A stretch of 55,574 nt of DNA, from contig RBZT01000715.1 of the NCBI GenBank assembly GCA_003693705.1, forward strand, positions 1 through 55,574, given 5' to 3'. Under the pieces are notes generated by a model that saw only the letters and a list, made by a program, of their open reading frames with translations, did not search any database and had not been told where the DNA came from. The DNA is from Polymyxa betae (lineage: Eukaryota > Endomyxa > Phytomyxea > Plasmodiophorida > Plasmodiophoridae). Each line of letters starts with the position of its first letter. Position 1 is the first letter of the stretch. Positions 11,956 through 22,425 of the stretch are shown here, piece by piece. The position numbers and the translations under genes are program-made.

Positions 11956-14341
11956 TTATTTCAGTAGATTGCTGAATTCAGAGCGATCCAAATTTTCACA
12001 GCTATTCGACTGAGGTCGATGCTTCAGATCGAACGCTTCAACGTCACTTGTCAAACCATACTCTGGAAATAGATCCGTAATTGAATGCAGAGTCGACCCT
12101 AATTCCAGTTAATATTTGAAAACAAGCTCAATAATGATCATATAAAGATAATTTCAAGGGAAAACATGAATGGCAACATCGATACTTAACTGGCTAGAAC
12201 GCGCACGTCTCTATCAGCATCCTTAAGAGCTTGGATTATAGCAGTTGAAATGACATTTAGTTGAGGTTCGAGCTTCGACGGGGCGCCGGCGGCAGAGTTA
12301 ATAACAACTCGAATATATATACAAGCTCCTCTTCGGACAGCAGCATGACAATCAGATAATCCATGTACTAACTATAAAAAAGCATCAATATCATGGCGAA
12401 CGAACATACTTTTGAAAAACCTTTGGCATTAGATTCACAGCAGCAGACTGCATTGATTGCAAAACTGATCTTATGCATTGGTCAGCGCTTGCAGAAATCA
12501 CTTTGACTGTGACATATAATCTTGTCAACAGCTTCGGTATGAAAAAGGCAGCCAATTCTGTAATCACAGTTAGAAATAAGCCAATTGTTAGACGAATCAG
12601 ACCTTCAAATTGGTGTTTGCTAACATCAGCTAATGAAGCTATCAGCCGGCAGACAGATCGAGCAACTGTCAGTTAATCAGAGTCCACAATGTAGCAGAAA
12701 ATCTGATTTTCGTAAAGGCGAAACAACAGAACAGAAAACAAAAGATTGGTGAACCTGCAGATCTTGAATCTTCAATCTGTGTTGCCAGGGCCGCTTTCAA
12801 GCAGCCAACATCTTGCAAAATCGTGGGCGGGCATGACGACTTTAAGTGTTCAGATAAAGCATCCTATTATGAGAACGGTTTCAGCAGGGGTTGATAATGT
12901 AAGTACGGAACCGAATAAGAAAAACGTTGAAACTTTTCACATACCATTGCAGAGCAACGCTGGGCCCAAACTGTCTTAGAATTTCGAAGCGCTTTCCGAC
13001 ACATGACCATGATTTCCTGCATCAATAATAAATAAACCGATGACTTCCACAATCACAAAGGACCTCGTATGATTTGGGAACCACTTCTTCCTCTGCATTT
13101 GCATCTACCATCGGTACGTCAGCGGCTTCAGCAAAAACGCGAGGCTTCTGTAAGGTTCTTCGCTTCATATCCATACTCGTTTTTGGCTGCTGATTCTCTT
13201 TGTCTTCAAACACAATTGGTTCTCTCCCTTCATTGTTCTTTGACATAATAGTTATTGTGCTGTTATCGCTTAAGGCGTTGTCCACAATTGCATCGTTTTT
13301 GACTTCATCAACGTTTGCTTCATCGATGGCGTCCGCAGGATTCGATGGCGTGTCCTGATCTTTTTGCGACTCCTCTGCAGGCAGGTCTTCGGCTTTAACA
13401 TTTGAATCAGATGGTTTGGCGATGGGGAAGGTGTTTCCCATGCAGGTCGATAGGCTGGGCGCTGTGGCGGAACCGTCTAGCTGATGGCCGCTTTCTTCGA
13501 TCTGTGAATGGCCTCCGAGCTCGGCCTGTGTACTGCCAGCAGCTTCCTCAATGCTCGTCGACTGGTCAATGCTGGCAGAGGAGGCATCGCTGACGTCATT
13601 GCTGTCACTTTTAGAACTGTGAGGCTGGACAGCGCTCTCAGGACTGAACTCGTTGCTCTGAGCGGAATCGGCAGTATGAATGACTGCAGCTTCATTAACA
13701 GCTTCAACTCGATTGTTATCGTCGTCATCGGAAATTTCGTGGATCTGATTCTGATCGGCATTGAAGACGAATGAAGCCTCATCGGCAGCTCCGTTTTGAT
13801 TATTATCTTCAGAATGAAATTCAAACACCTCTGCTTGATTATCGTCTGTAGTAACCTGGGCTCTATCACCGTCCTTTGAAGAACATCGCTGATCAATCTT
13901 GACATTCTCATCAAGATGGGTATCGCTTTCGGATGCAGATTCTGATACAACATCTGTGCTTAATGCAGGCTGCGGTTTAGTGTCCTCGTTATCCTCTTTA
14001 GAATCTTCCGATTCGGTGGGTTCTTTGGTTAAACTATCGACAAAACAATCGGTTTGATTTTCTTGAATTTCGCCTTCTTCAATGATTTCGCCTTCTTCAA
14101 TAGTTTCGCCTTCTTCCGCAAATACTTCCTCCTTGGGATCCAAATTTTCGATAGCATCGCCTGAAACCATTTCATTTCTGACGGGTTCCAGAGCATCTTC
14201 AGCAGGACAGTCCTTCTGAGAGACTTGGCTGTTATCAAGGTCGGATAATAACTGAATGAAAACGCTGTTTAACGTGTCCCACGCCAATCCAAATGCTTCT
14301 GCAGCTGCCATGGCCATTGTATCAGTTGATTCGCTAGCCAT
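11956..14341 (-). CDS. CLASP-like protein: long acidic N-terminus plus one TOG domain
   Basis: Seven exons on the minus strand: 14341-13064, 13016-12945, 12863-12755, 12665-12603, 12557-12421, 12371-12191, 12098-11956. All junctions are in phase and the total is about 660 residues. The first 420 residues are acidic, Ser/Glu-rich and low in complexity (EETIEEGEIIEEGEI at about 80). The last 240 residues form a CLASP_N/TOG helical repeat: KTVWAQRCSAMDAL, KAALATQIEDSRSAVARSVC, FFIPKLLTRLYVTVKVISAS, CHAAVRRGACIYI, IIQALKDADRDVRVLARSTL, DLFPEYG. These are the diagnostic intra-HEAT turns (ql.D.Rs, K.viS.sA, DadpdVR..aR). CLASPs bind microtubule plus ends and promote rescue. Here there is only one TOG domain, at the C-terminus, which is unusual. 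The start ATG 14341 is the first in a long open frame. Confidence 0.82.
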
Positions 14342-14714
14342 GCGCAGAAGGCGCCAAAATCGAACTCGATGAGGACAACAACCACATGGCTGCGCTTACG
14401 TGAATTTCAATTCAAACTTTATTTTTACAAGCATGAATTTCAACAAAGTTATCGCTGTGGCTTTTGAATATGCTTACACAAATGTTAGCATCCAATTACG
14501 CTTGAATAACTTATCAGCTCTGTCGCCTTAAAATTTAGTTAATTGATTAAGATTCCTTTCATTTGCTGTTAAAATTTGTTGCGCAATACAGTACTGTACA
14601 AAAACTTGCAGAATTTCAAAAAAAAATGCGAGAAAATGCCACAACGGAAAATTGCCCAAAGAGTTGGAACATTGGGGATAGGGTTGGTCACGGAGACGAT
14701 TAGGAGGTGGCTTC
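14342..14714. other. Divergent intergenic region (bidirectional promoter)
   Basis: 373 bp between the 5' ends of the CLASP-like gene (minus) and the next plus-strand gene. It is AT-rich, with no ORF and no clear TATA box. The divergent layout implies that both promoters lie here. Confidence 0.4.
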
Positions 14715-16016
14715 ATGCCAAACACCATGGCTGGTCAATCCAAGAACGGCAGCGACGACGTTGACCAATGGAAAGCTGATCTCACCGTGGAGTTAGCTCT
14801 GGAGTTTGCTCTTCGCATGAACGACCCGGGCTTCGTTGAGGCCTGCATGTATGTTATTGCTTTTTTGTCTTTTTTTCAAGTTTCCAAAAATGAATTTCTT
14901 TGCTCGTTATGTCTGCTTTAACCTTCATTTTCGCAATGATTTCTCGCAAAGAATTTGTTTTTTATGAAATGGCTTACCATTTCAATGCTCTACTATTTTT
15001 CTGGAACACTTTTCAGTGATCCTAGTAATGTGTTTTGTTAGCACAGAAATGAGTGGCCGAGAGGAGGAAATTCTGAAGAACTGCCCGAAAGCAGCTTCGC
15101 TAATGGCTTGCCATACAATCTTGACGGATTTCAAGATTACGAGGCATCCTCCTAAAGACATCGCCGACCTGTGCTGTCTCATAGAACGTCTTCTAGGCTT
15201 AGAAATCGAATATGGCCGATTCCCTCAGTTCAAGGATGTCATAGATCGGGTCTGCGTTCAGCTCGTCCTGATTCTGTTTCGTCAATATCCAGAGCAATAT
15301 GACGTGATCGAGTCGACGATTAAAAAGTCGATTCATCCAGTTCAGAACCACGAGCACGAGATCGTTTTCGAATCGAGCCGGAAGCCGCTGCAGTTCATTC
15401 GCGACGCTCCGACGCCTCAGAAAGCGTTCGAAGAGCTGGAACAGCGCTGCCCATATAATTCGGCTGTTCAGTTCGTACATTCATGGTTGAAGACGGCCGT
15501 CATGCGGATCGATCAGCCGTCGCGGCTAGACAAGTTATATCGCAGCTTGGTGGGTGATCTAACCGAAAGAGAAGAAACCGACCTTCCTGAATTTCAACCT
15601 ATTAAGGGAGGCGAGTCTGCATCTGAAGCCGAGGAGCCTGCTGATGGCGACCAGTCAGAATCACAACTGCCAAATATGCAAGTTTCTATTTCGTCTCTCA
15701 TTCTTCTCGTTCATTTCGATTGAGCTTGGATTTTGTAATCTTTTTGGTTCTCCTATTTGTATAGTTGTCTTCGTTCAGTTGCTGTAAGTTGTGTTTGTTC
15801 TATCGTTATGTTCGTACGAAATCTGTAAGAATTTCGTTCCCAATTTGGTTGTTTACTTCTTGGCAACCCTTCTGTTCTAATTGTTCGTATAGCTGTCTCA
15901 GTTTGAATGCTATTCGTCAAGCATATCCTGGAACCGATAAACAGTTCCGGCTGATTTGGAGGCAGACGCATCCGAAAGTCTTGCGATATTTGAAAGAGAA
16001 CCGCCCGTCTACTTAG
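14715..16016 (+). CDS. Helical protein of unknown function
   Basis: Exon 1 is 14715-14848 (a second in-frame ATG at 14727 is an equally good start). Exon 2 begins at 15042 after TTTTGTTAG, giving VEACITEMSGREEEIL and an open frame to about 15690. A last exon ends at TAG 16014-16016 (AIRQAYPGTDKQFRLIWRQT, then HPKVLRYLKENRPST); its upstream junction is uncertain (donor near 15698, acceptor near 15905). The protein is predicted to be mostly alpha-helical (IADLCCLIERLLGLEIEYG, DVIDRVCVQLVLILFRQYPE), with an acidic linker GGESASEAEEPADGDQSES before the final helix. There are no membrane segments, catalytic motifs or recognised family. It is likely a scaffold or adaptor, but no function is assigned. 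It shares a divergent promoter region with the CLASP-like gene. Confidence 0.65.
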
Positions 16017-16146
16017 ATAGTCGTCTCTATGGGCCCTTAAATATATGTATAATAAACCCATAGGCCATAAGACACTGTCTCATTCTATCAGACAATAGCG
16101 CTGTCTATAGTAGACGGCGTCTGTTGTGGATCGTGAGAGACATTCG

Positions 16147-16953
16147 ATGAGGCTGCCAATCAACGGGATCCTGCCCACGATCGGCGCCGGGTCTAGCATC
16201 TCTGGTGTCGTGATCGGCCGAGCGACGCTGGGCTCCCGAGTCAATGTCGAGCCTGGCGCCGTTATTCGCGCCGATATCAACGGTCAGTATCGTCTGGTTT
16301 TGACTATGCTATTGATTAGACGACGAAATAAGAGATTGAATTTCTGTTGGCTGAATTTAAGGCTTATTTCTAGATAGATGTTCTGATTGGAGATGATGTC
16401 AAGATTGGCAGCAGCGTTGTCATGCATGTTGCTAAATACAACCCGGCTGGACGATCGCTAAACACAGTGGTATGTCTGGAATTCATTCAATGTTTATGTT
16501 GAACCTGTGCGATCACGGTTTCTTGAGAGGAAAAGCTCTGATCGGATTCAGGTCGGCGATCGATGTGAAATCGGGGCGGGCGCTGTTCTTCATGCATGTC
16601 ATCTTAAAGATGACATAATCGTCGGCCCAGGTAGACTAGCTACAACTTTTCATTGAACAATTGTTTGGATTTTTTCCGAAGTGTTGAACTTTTGGCATTT
16701 CAGACGTCAGATCGATTGCAGTTGCGAAATTCATAAGGAAGACGTTTACTTAATGGGTGATTTAGGAGCGATCATATTGGATGGTGCCGTTGTAGAGTCT
16801 GGCGCTATCATCATGCCGGGCGCGTTGATTGCGCCTTTCAAGCATATTGCATCGGGGCAAATCTGGTCTGGTCTGCCAGCTCAACATATTGCCGATCGTG
16901 GGCAGATGCCCATATCAAAATGGTCCGATCTGGCCCATCTCTGCAAATCGTGA
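16147..16953 (+). CDS. Gamma-carbonic-anhydrase-like protein (mitochondrial complex I type)
   Basis: Four exons (16147-16282, 16378-16469, 16552-16630, 16742-16953) join in frame to give 172 residues. The protein is a left-handed beta-helix of hexapeptide repeats: ISGVVIGRATLGSRVNVEPG, then AVIRADINDVLIGDDVKIGS, then VVGDRCEIGAGAVLHACHLK, then GAIILDGAVVESGAIIMPGA, then IWSGLPAQHIADRG. This is the order of gamma-CA proteins, including the RADIN (RGDxN) turn. Of the three zinc histidines, those at ~62 (VVMHV) and ~90 (AVLHAC) are present. The one in the IGH motif is replaced by Ala at ~85 (IGAG), so it is probably a non-catalytic CA-like (CAL) form. Such proteins build the matrix-facing module of mitochondrial complex I in plants and many protists. 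An insertion (PDVYLMGD) after the third coil depends on the last splice site chosen. It is shorter than usual (about 230) and no transit peptide is evident. Confidence 0.87.
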
Positions 16954-17210
16954 CACTCTGTAATCAGACGGATCAACATTGGAATTCGAATAATGAATCG
17001 ATCGATCTTAGGACGCATAACAAAATCGGCAAAGTGTAATTTCATAGAACGAGATGATCAACATAAGACGTACTACAATAAGACATGATGGCTTTGAAGT
17101 TATGATTTCGATTATAAAAGACGAATGATATTCAACATGCAGCAATAATAAGGCAACGCATTCGACATCGCAATCACATTGGCTAGCAGCGTACCGGCAC
17201 GCAAACGTCT

Positions 17211-17924
17211 TCATGTCTCGAACGGTATGACAGCGGCGCCGTCCTCATCGGCCTGCAGTTTGAATTTCAATCGCGAGTTTGGTCCCTGACTGACCGTGGC
17301 CAGAAACAGATTATCATCGGCGCTGAGCTGGGTCATGGCGATGGTCATGGCCGGATACAGAACCAGGCGATACCATTGCGGTGGCGGCGGATCCCGCCCC
17401 GAGACGCACATCATCCCGCCGCGATGACAGAACTGGACTCATCGTCAATCGAACATCGCCGCCGACATGGGGTCGTACTGTACCCCGTGCAGCGCCTGTT
17501 TCAGCGATGCAAAATGCTGCTTGGAATCGAGCGGGATCCAGGCGTCGCTCCCGTCGAGAATCACAACGACCTCGTTCGGATCCGCGTCCGACAGAATGCG
17601 AGCCGCATCCGGCGCCGACCGGGCTCGGCGGACAACAACCCGGGCCAGCACTGCGCGCCAGCGGTCGCCGACCGCAGCTCGGCATACAGCCAGGATGCGG
17701 AGAGGATGGAATCGCGCGTCGGCATCGATCCAGAGCAGGCGGCGGTCGTTGAGCCGGGAGCAGAATGTGACGGCGAACAGATAGAGGAGGTCGGTCTTGG
17801 CCGAGCCCGACGGCCCCGTCACCGCGCAGGTCCCGCCCGGGGCCAGCACGACCCCGGGCAGCGGCGTCCGCCAGCATTGCTGCCGGCGCCAGGCCTCTTT
17901 CAGAGTCTCGTGCCGGATCACCAT
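17211..17924 (-). CDS. XRCC2: XRCC2-like RecA/RAD51 paralogue
   Basis: Two exons (17924-17484 and 17432-17211) separated by a 51-bp intron that carries two in-frame TGAs and a GATTGAC branch-like site; 220 residues. The Walker A-like loop GPSGSAKTDLLYLF is at 37-50, then LLWIDADARFHPLRIL (the XRCC2-type FIDTDxxFDxxRL motif). The Walker B-like strand is VVVILDGSDAW. The C-terminal part is QWYRLVLYPAM and a final beta-rich segment, as in XRCC2. In human cells XRCC2 works with RAD51B/C/D in homologous-recombination repair. The usual Gly before the Walker A Lys is Ala here. The start at ATG 17924 fits the family N-terminus, although the frame stays open to 17990. The gene is GC-rich compared with its neighbours and stands head to head with CDC50. 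Confidence 0.78.
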
Positions 17925-18353
17925 GACGTCGGTAATGCCGTACCCGCCCACACCATACCCACACTGGCTCACGCAGGTCCGGGACGACACAGCGCTGAAC
18001 CATGATGGGGCGGTCGACGATCCAGGTGCCGGTCACTGGTGACTGCAGGGTCAACATGGGTTAATTCGACACAGCGTGGGCGTACTGGACCTGGACCAGG
18101 GCCAGCAGCCCGAGATTCTGCCGTTGATTCAGAACCGACCTGTCCACACGGAATGGATCGTTGTTATTCATGGCTATATAGTGACGACATCATTTGCGTC
18201 GAACCCCGTGGATCAATATCGTCCCAGCTGATTCCGGAGCGTGATGCCATGAGTCACGCTGCTCTCATCACTTCTGTCCGGCAGCAGACGTTCCGGGGCT
18301 CAGGCGATTCCGTCACGGATGCGATTTCTAATCCGTCACCTAATTATCACGGC
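17925..18353. promoter_or_regulatory. Bidirectional promoter region between XRCC2 and CDC50
   Basis: 429 bp between the two divergent start codons. It is GC-rich on the XRCC2 side and holds long spurious ORFs on both strands, caused by the base composition. No TATA box or clear element is visible. The divergent spacing is the only evidence for promoter function. Confidence 0.35.
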
Positions 18354-19459
18354 ATGTCCGCCAACGCCACCCTATTTGGTATGGGGTCGTACTGGACCAG
18401 GCGCCTACCTTGTCTGACCTCGATCTTAGATACCAAATTCAAACAACAGCGTCTGGATGGCTGGCGTCCAGCGCCAATGACTCCGACTCAGGTCGGTCTC
18501 GTTTCCGTGGCCATCGGCGTCGTGGCGGCCGCCATCGCTGCGGTCGTGTTCGTGGCCAATGCCGGCGTGGTCCAGTATGACCTGCCGTACCCGACCGATT
18601 GCGTCCCTGGCGGTAACTGCTCGCTCCAGTTCAAGCCGGATCGGGACCTGACCGGGCCGGTTTTCTTCTACTACAAGATCGAAGGCATGTATCAGGTAAC
18701 GTCGCGTGCGAGAGGTGAGCTCTGCTGGCCCTGCTGACTCGAAGTCCGTCGCTAACAGAACCATCGGCGGTACGTCAAGTCGAAGAGCAGCGATCAGCTC
18801 CGTGGCCTGAATGATACCCGGACCGGTTCATGCCAGCCTCTAGAGCGCGATGACGGCGGCCGCATTCTGTACCCGTGTGGGTTGATCGCCGCCTCGCATT
18901 TCCGCGACCGAATTCAGCTCGAGATCGATGGTCAATTACAGCAAGGTCGGCTATCGTCTCTACCAGCTGTCCAAAGAGTTTTGGGTTCTGAAATTGGTTT
19001 GCAGGGCCGAACTGGAGCAACGAGTCGATCGCCACCGAACATGATCGCCTTTATTTCCAGGAGAACGATCGGTATCAATTTTCGACGCAGTTCACGAACC
19101 AAAACAGGACGATTCAGCTGCCAACCGTTACCGACCCGGATTTCATGGTCTGGATGCATACCGCCCCTTTGCCGACCTTCGCCAATCTGTTCGTATCTGC
19201 AATCCGCTCCAGGCTGGTTTCTGACCGTGTTCGGTGCAGGCACCGCGTCCGCCGCGATTCCATCCGTGCCGGCGCTCAACTGCGATTTTTGATTGACGAC
19301 CATTACGACGTGGCCCCGTTCGATGGCCGGAAATCGCTCGTGCTCAGGACGCTGTCTTTCCTGGGGGGCAATCAGACGTTCATGGCCTGGGCCTGGGCTG
19401 GCCTGGCCCTCTCCTGTTTCCTGTTCGGCATTGTCATGTGTGCTGCTGGTGTCAAGTGA
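18354..19459 (+). CDS. CDC50/LEM3-family P4-ATPase (lipid flippase) subunit
   Basis: Four exons (18354-18378, 18430-18695, 18759-18945, 19005-19459) with consistent phases give 310 residues. Landmarks: MSANATLFDTKFKQQRLDGW (the KFxQQxLpaW signature), TM1 VGLVSVAIGVVAAAIAAVVF, FFYYKIEGMYQNHRRYVKS, DQL..., YPCGLIAASHFRD, then FMVWMHTAPLPTF, AGAQLRFLIDDHYDV, LSFLGGNQTF and TM2 in the last 25 residues. Cys residues around the ectodomain (CVPGGNC, C-QPL, PCG) match the disulfide-forming ones of the family. CDC50 proteins are the obligate partners of P4-ATPases, needed for their ER exit and flippase activity. The tiny first exon (25 bp) was placed so that its phase and sequence match the family N-terminus. 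Confidence 0.92.
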
Positions 19460-19639
19460 GTGAGCCGGCCGTACTGGGTTCCGTCATACCGGCTCACTGA
19501 TGGTTTCTTGCGTTTGTTAGGCTACAGACGCGGCCTAGGCCTATTCATGGCGACGAAATCGCCTAGCTGAGCTTTGTGAAAATTCTGATGGCAATACACG
19601 ATCCCGTTTTTAGAAAGCGTTTTCAGTTGCAGAGTGAAG

Positions 19640-19667
19640 TTAGGGTTTAAGGGTTTAGGGGTTTGGG
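19640..19667 (+). repeat. Short interstitial telomere-like tract (degenerate TTTAGGG)
   Basis: Four imperfect tandem units of the TTTAGGG type (TTAGGG, TTTAAGGG, TTTAGGGG, TTTGGG), immediately 3' of the CDC50 gene. The tract is too short to act as a telomere here. It may mark an old break repair or a promoter-type telo-box cluster. Confidence 0.55.
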
Positions 19668-19699
19668 ACTGTCATGGCGTAGAGCGTGCTCAGTTGGAT

Positions 19700-21393
19700 T
19701 TATAAGTAGCTACAAACTTGATGTTGTAATGGATGAGAAATATCACCAACGTTGTCGCCGACGCAATGATTCATTTGCAAGGGGAAGGAGACGCATCGAA
19801 CGACGATGAATCTAGTCCCAGTTCTGGCGCTACTTTCACGATGCTTCAGCCACCGACGAGGCACAGATACTGAAGCCCTTGCTTGAAAGCTTCTTAACAG
19901 CACTGACCAGAATTCTGGGAGCGTTTGCACTGTGAAATGTCACAAGCTCCAGGACGTCAATTTGCAGATCCATGGTGGGGGCGCTTTCGCCTCATGGCGG
20001 CTGCCGTCAATCACATAGAGCGAAGCGGATCCGAAGACAGTACCGAGTATCAGGAAGCTGTAGTTTCCTTGTCGCCATATTGCGTTAGGCCAAGCATGCG
20101 GACTGGGGACGCGATACGAACGCATCCGAAAAGAGGTCGGTAATCATGGACAAACGACACTCCTGCAAAGCTGATATACTGATCAACGCTTTAAGAACGA
20201 ATCTGCCCAAGGGAGTGAAGATCGTGAAAGACTTTTCCATTATATTTACAAGCTAAAAAACTGAAGGTACCTTTCCGCATGCAGGTTGTTCGCGCAAACC
20301 TTTGGATGCGGCTCCCGTTCCTGTATGTACCCATTGTAACAACGCCACCAGTCGGCGTGGTCGTACAATGGGTCAAATCGAGCATGAAGATGGAATCTGA
20401 CAGTTGTGGAGCAGGTTCCGACTTCCAGCATTTATGGCACGTTAAAGATTCCACATAGTAGAATTTAACCAGTTGATTGAGCAGAGGAGACTCGGACAAT
20501 AATTGCCCGAGCAGTTCTGCTGGTCATGATGACCGGAAGTACAAGAGTGATTTCAAGGGGATCGCGTATCCGGCACAATAGAGGGTATAATTTCCCTTTG
20601 CGCTGCCTTGGAGTCAGCAGTGATTTCATGGTCTAAAACATGTACAGTAAGCGATTTTGAAGACTACCGAGCTCTTTACCTACCTCGGCGATCAAAGAAG
20701 CTATCGTATCGATTCCTAAGCACGATTAATCCAGCTGTGCAACCAGGAGTGTGCACAGGGTGGCCGCGCTGATGGAGAAACAGATGTTTTCACCGTTGTA
20801 TACCCCCAGAGATCGCCGATCCACTGCAAAGCCTGAGAAAACATTTAACAAACATTAACAATCAATGATTTTTTTTCGCAAAAAATAACCGATTTGGTAA
20901 AAAAAAATCCTATCAATCGCATTTCTCAAAGCGGTCACGCCAAAAGGACTGCCTACGTGGGTTTGTTGTACTGTCATGGATGGAGTTTCTGCATCTTGCA
21001 ATGGGGAACTGCTCAGCCGGCTTTCTGCTGACAGTATCTTCGATCGCAGATTGCAGATCTGTAGTCCCTGTGCAGAGATAATCTGGTCTTAGGCCTTCCA
21101 GTCAACGATTCGCGATCGGAATCGCCCAGTCAACAGGTAAAGCTTACATTGCAAATCAATGGGTATACCGAGCTCAGCACCAATATAGATACCCACTGAC
21201 AGACATTGAAAATGATGCTCCTTCTCAAAGTATGCAATAAGAGAATATGGTCATAGCTTGAATATGTTATTACGGAATCATTTCTCGAAGTCATTTCAAT
21301 ATTTGGATCCCTAACTTCACCCCATTTCCAAAAGAGCTGCACAAATTTACGTTTCAAGAAACCTTCACGAAAGTGAATTTTTACACTGGACAT
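19700..21393 (-). other. Minus-strand coding fragments, unresolved
   Basis: Several minus-strand ORFs look partly coding but could not be joined: 20499-20191 (LNQLVKFYYVESLTCHKCWK, a CxxC pair that faintly recalls the zinc-ribbon part of ubiquitin-hydrolase-like domains), 21393-21130 (starts MSSVKIHFREGFLKRKFVQL) and pieces at 20125-19700. Stops and frame changes interrupt them and no consistent set of introns was found. This is either a divergent multi-exon gene or a pseudogene. No function is assigned. Confidence 0.2.
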
Positions 21394-21433
21394 ATTTTTG
21401 TTACTTCTTCCTGTGTCTGGAGATCACGGTTAT

Positions 21434-22320
21434 TCATTCAAGAGTCCATGTTGGACTTTCCACATTAAATCTCCACTCTACTTCCGTCTCACGGGAAGGA
21501 ACGCAGTACCGGGGCTCGATGTTGAGCGACACCGGAGCAACCACGAAGGAAGAGACCGACTGGGAGCCGGCTCCTCTTGTCTGCACGAGACCGCGGACTT
21601 TGGAGGTGACGAGGGCAGGGGTTCCCCGCTCGCTCTTCACAACCTTCAGGCTGTAGCGCCAGTCCCCCATGCAGAAGCTCTGGGGTACGGAGATGGTGCG
21701 AAGAGCACTCTTCTGCAGCATGCGCAGGTAGCGGCTTACAGACTTCTCCCAGTTAACCGGTGCATTGAGGTCCAGAATAGAACAAATGACTTCAGCTCCT
21801 TCTGGCGAGCACAATTAACGGAGACCAGATGTTGCAGTTCTCCGACCAGACGTAGATCATGCCGTGGTAGTTGTGGCAGAGATTACCGACGATCAGTTTC
21901 TCCCACAGCACGCGACCTTCCCCTCATTGGGGCCGTAGTAGGGATCGGCTTCTACACACTCGCTGTCCAAAATCGGCAGTGAGGAAGGTAAGTTCTTCTT
22001 CAGTGACGTCAGGAAGCCATATCTAAATTTGGATCTCATCTTAGATGTCCCAAAAAGATGTCGTCTCTAACTCTCAACGTCCATTACTTCGAAGACTCAG
22101 AGGAATATGCCATTCTGCGCAGCTGCCACGGTGTCGTCTCAGCATTATAACTCAATTCGATCGTTCGAACCTTCTACAGGACGGATATCACAACCAAAAA
22201 GCCTTGTTCCGTTTTCTGGCAACCTGTGCGGGTGTCCATCTTCATCAGACAGGTCAATGGCAGTTGGGAACTTCTTGCCATAAGCGAAGCTGTCATGCAG
22301 CCATTGTTTTTTTAAGAATG
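21434..22320 (-). pseudogene. Frame-broken minus-strand protein, unknown family
   Basis: A clear coding signal runs on the minus strand: LHDSFAYGKKFPTAIDLSDE and ENGTRLFGCDIRPVEGSNDR (22280-22160), then LPILDSECVEADPYYGPNEG (near 22000-21930), LWEKLIVGNLCHNYHGMIYV (near 21920-21850) and the open frame ending at 21434 with NWEKSVSRYLRMLQKSALRT. The pieces fall in different frames, with changes near 21925 and 21815 that no intron of credible size explains. The N-terminus is not found. The cysteine-rich segments suggest a secreted or lumenal protein. The family is not recognised. The frameshifts point to a pseudogene or to assembly errors. Confidence 0.35.
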
Positions 22321-22425
22321 GCATATGACATTCTTCTTACGCTGTCCGGGCCCGCTCGAGGCATCTGGCTACAACGAACAGCATGGAGTTGCACTCCCAT
22401 GACTGCCGAGGAGGCTTTTGTTTAA

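Noticed and set aside
17314-18057. Long Arg/Pro-rich ORFs on both strands over XRCC2 and its upstream region
   Set aside because: They overlap the motif-bearing XRCC2 frame, have extreme Arg/Pro composition caused by GC-rich DNA, and show no domain features.
21398-21982. Plus-strand 194-residue ORF
   Set aside because: Its composition is shadow-like, and the minus strand shows a better coding pattern across the same bases.
22163-22172. GGTTCGAAC-like tRNA T-arm motif (minus strand)
   Set aside because: No acceptor stem, D-arm or anticodon arm can be folded around it; it lies in coding-like sequence.
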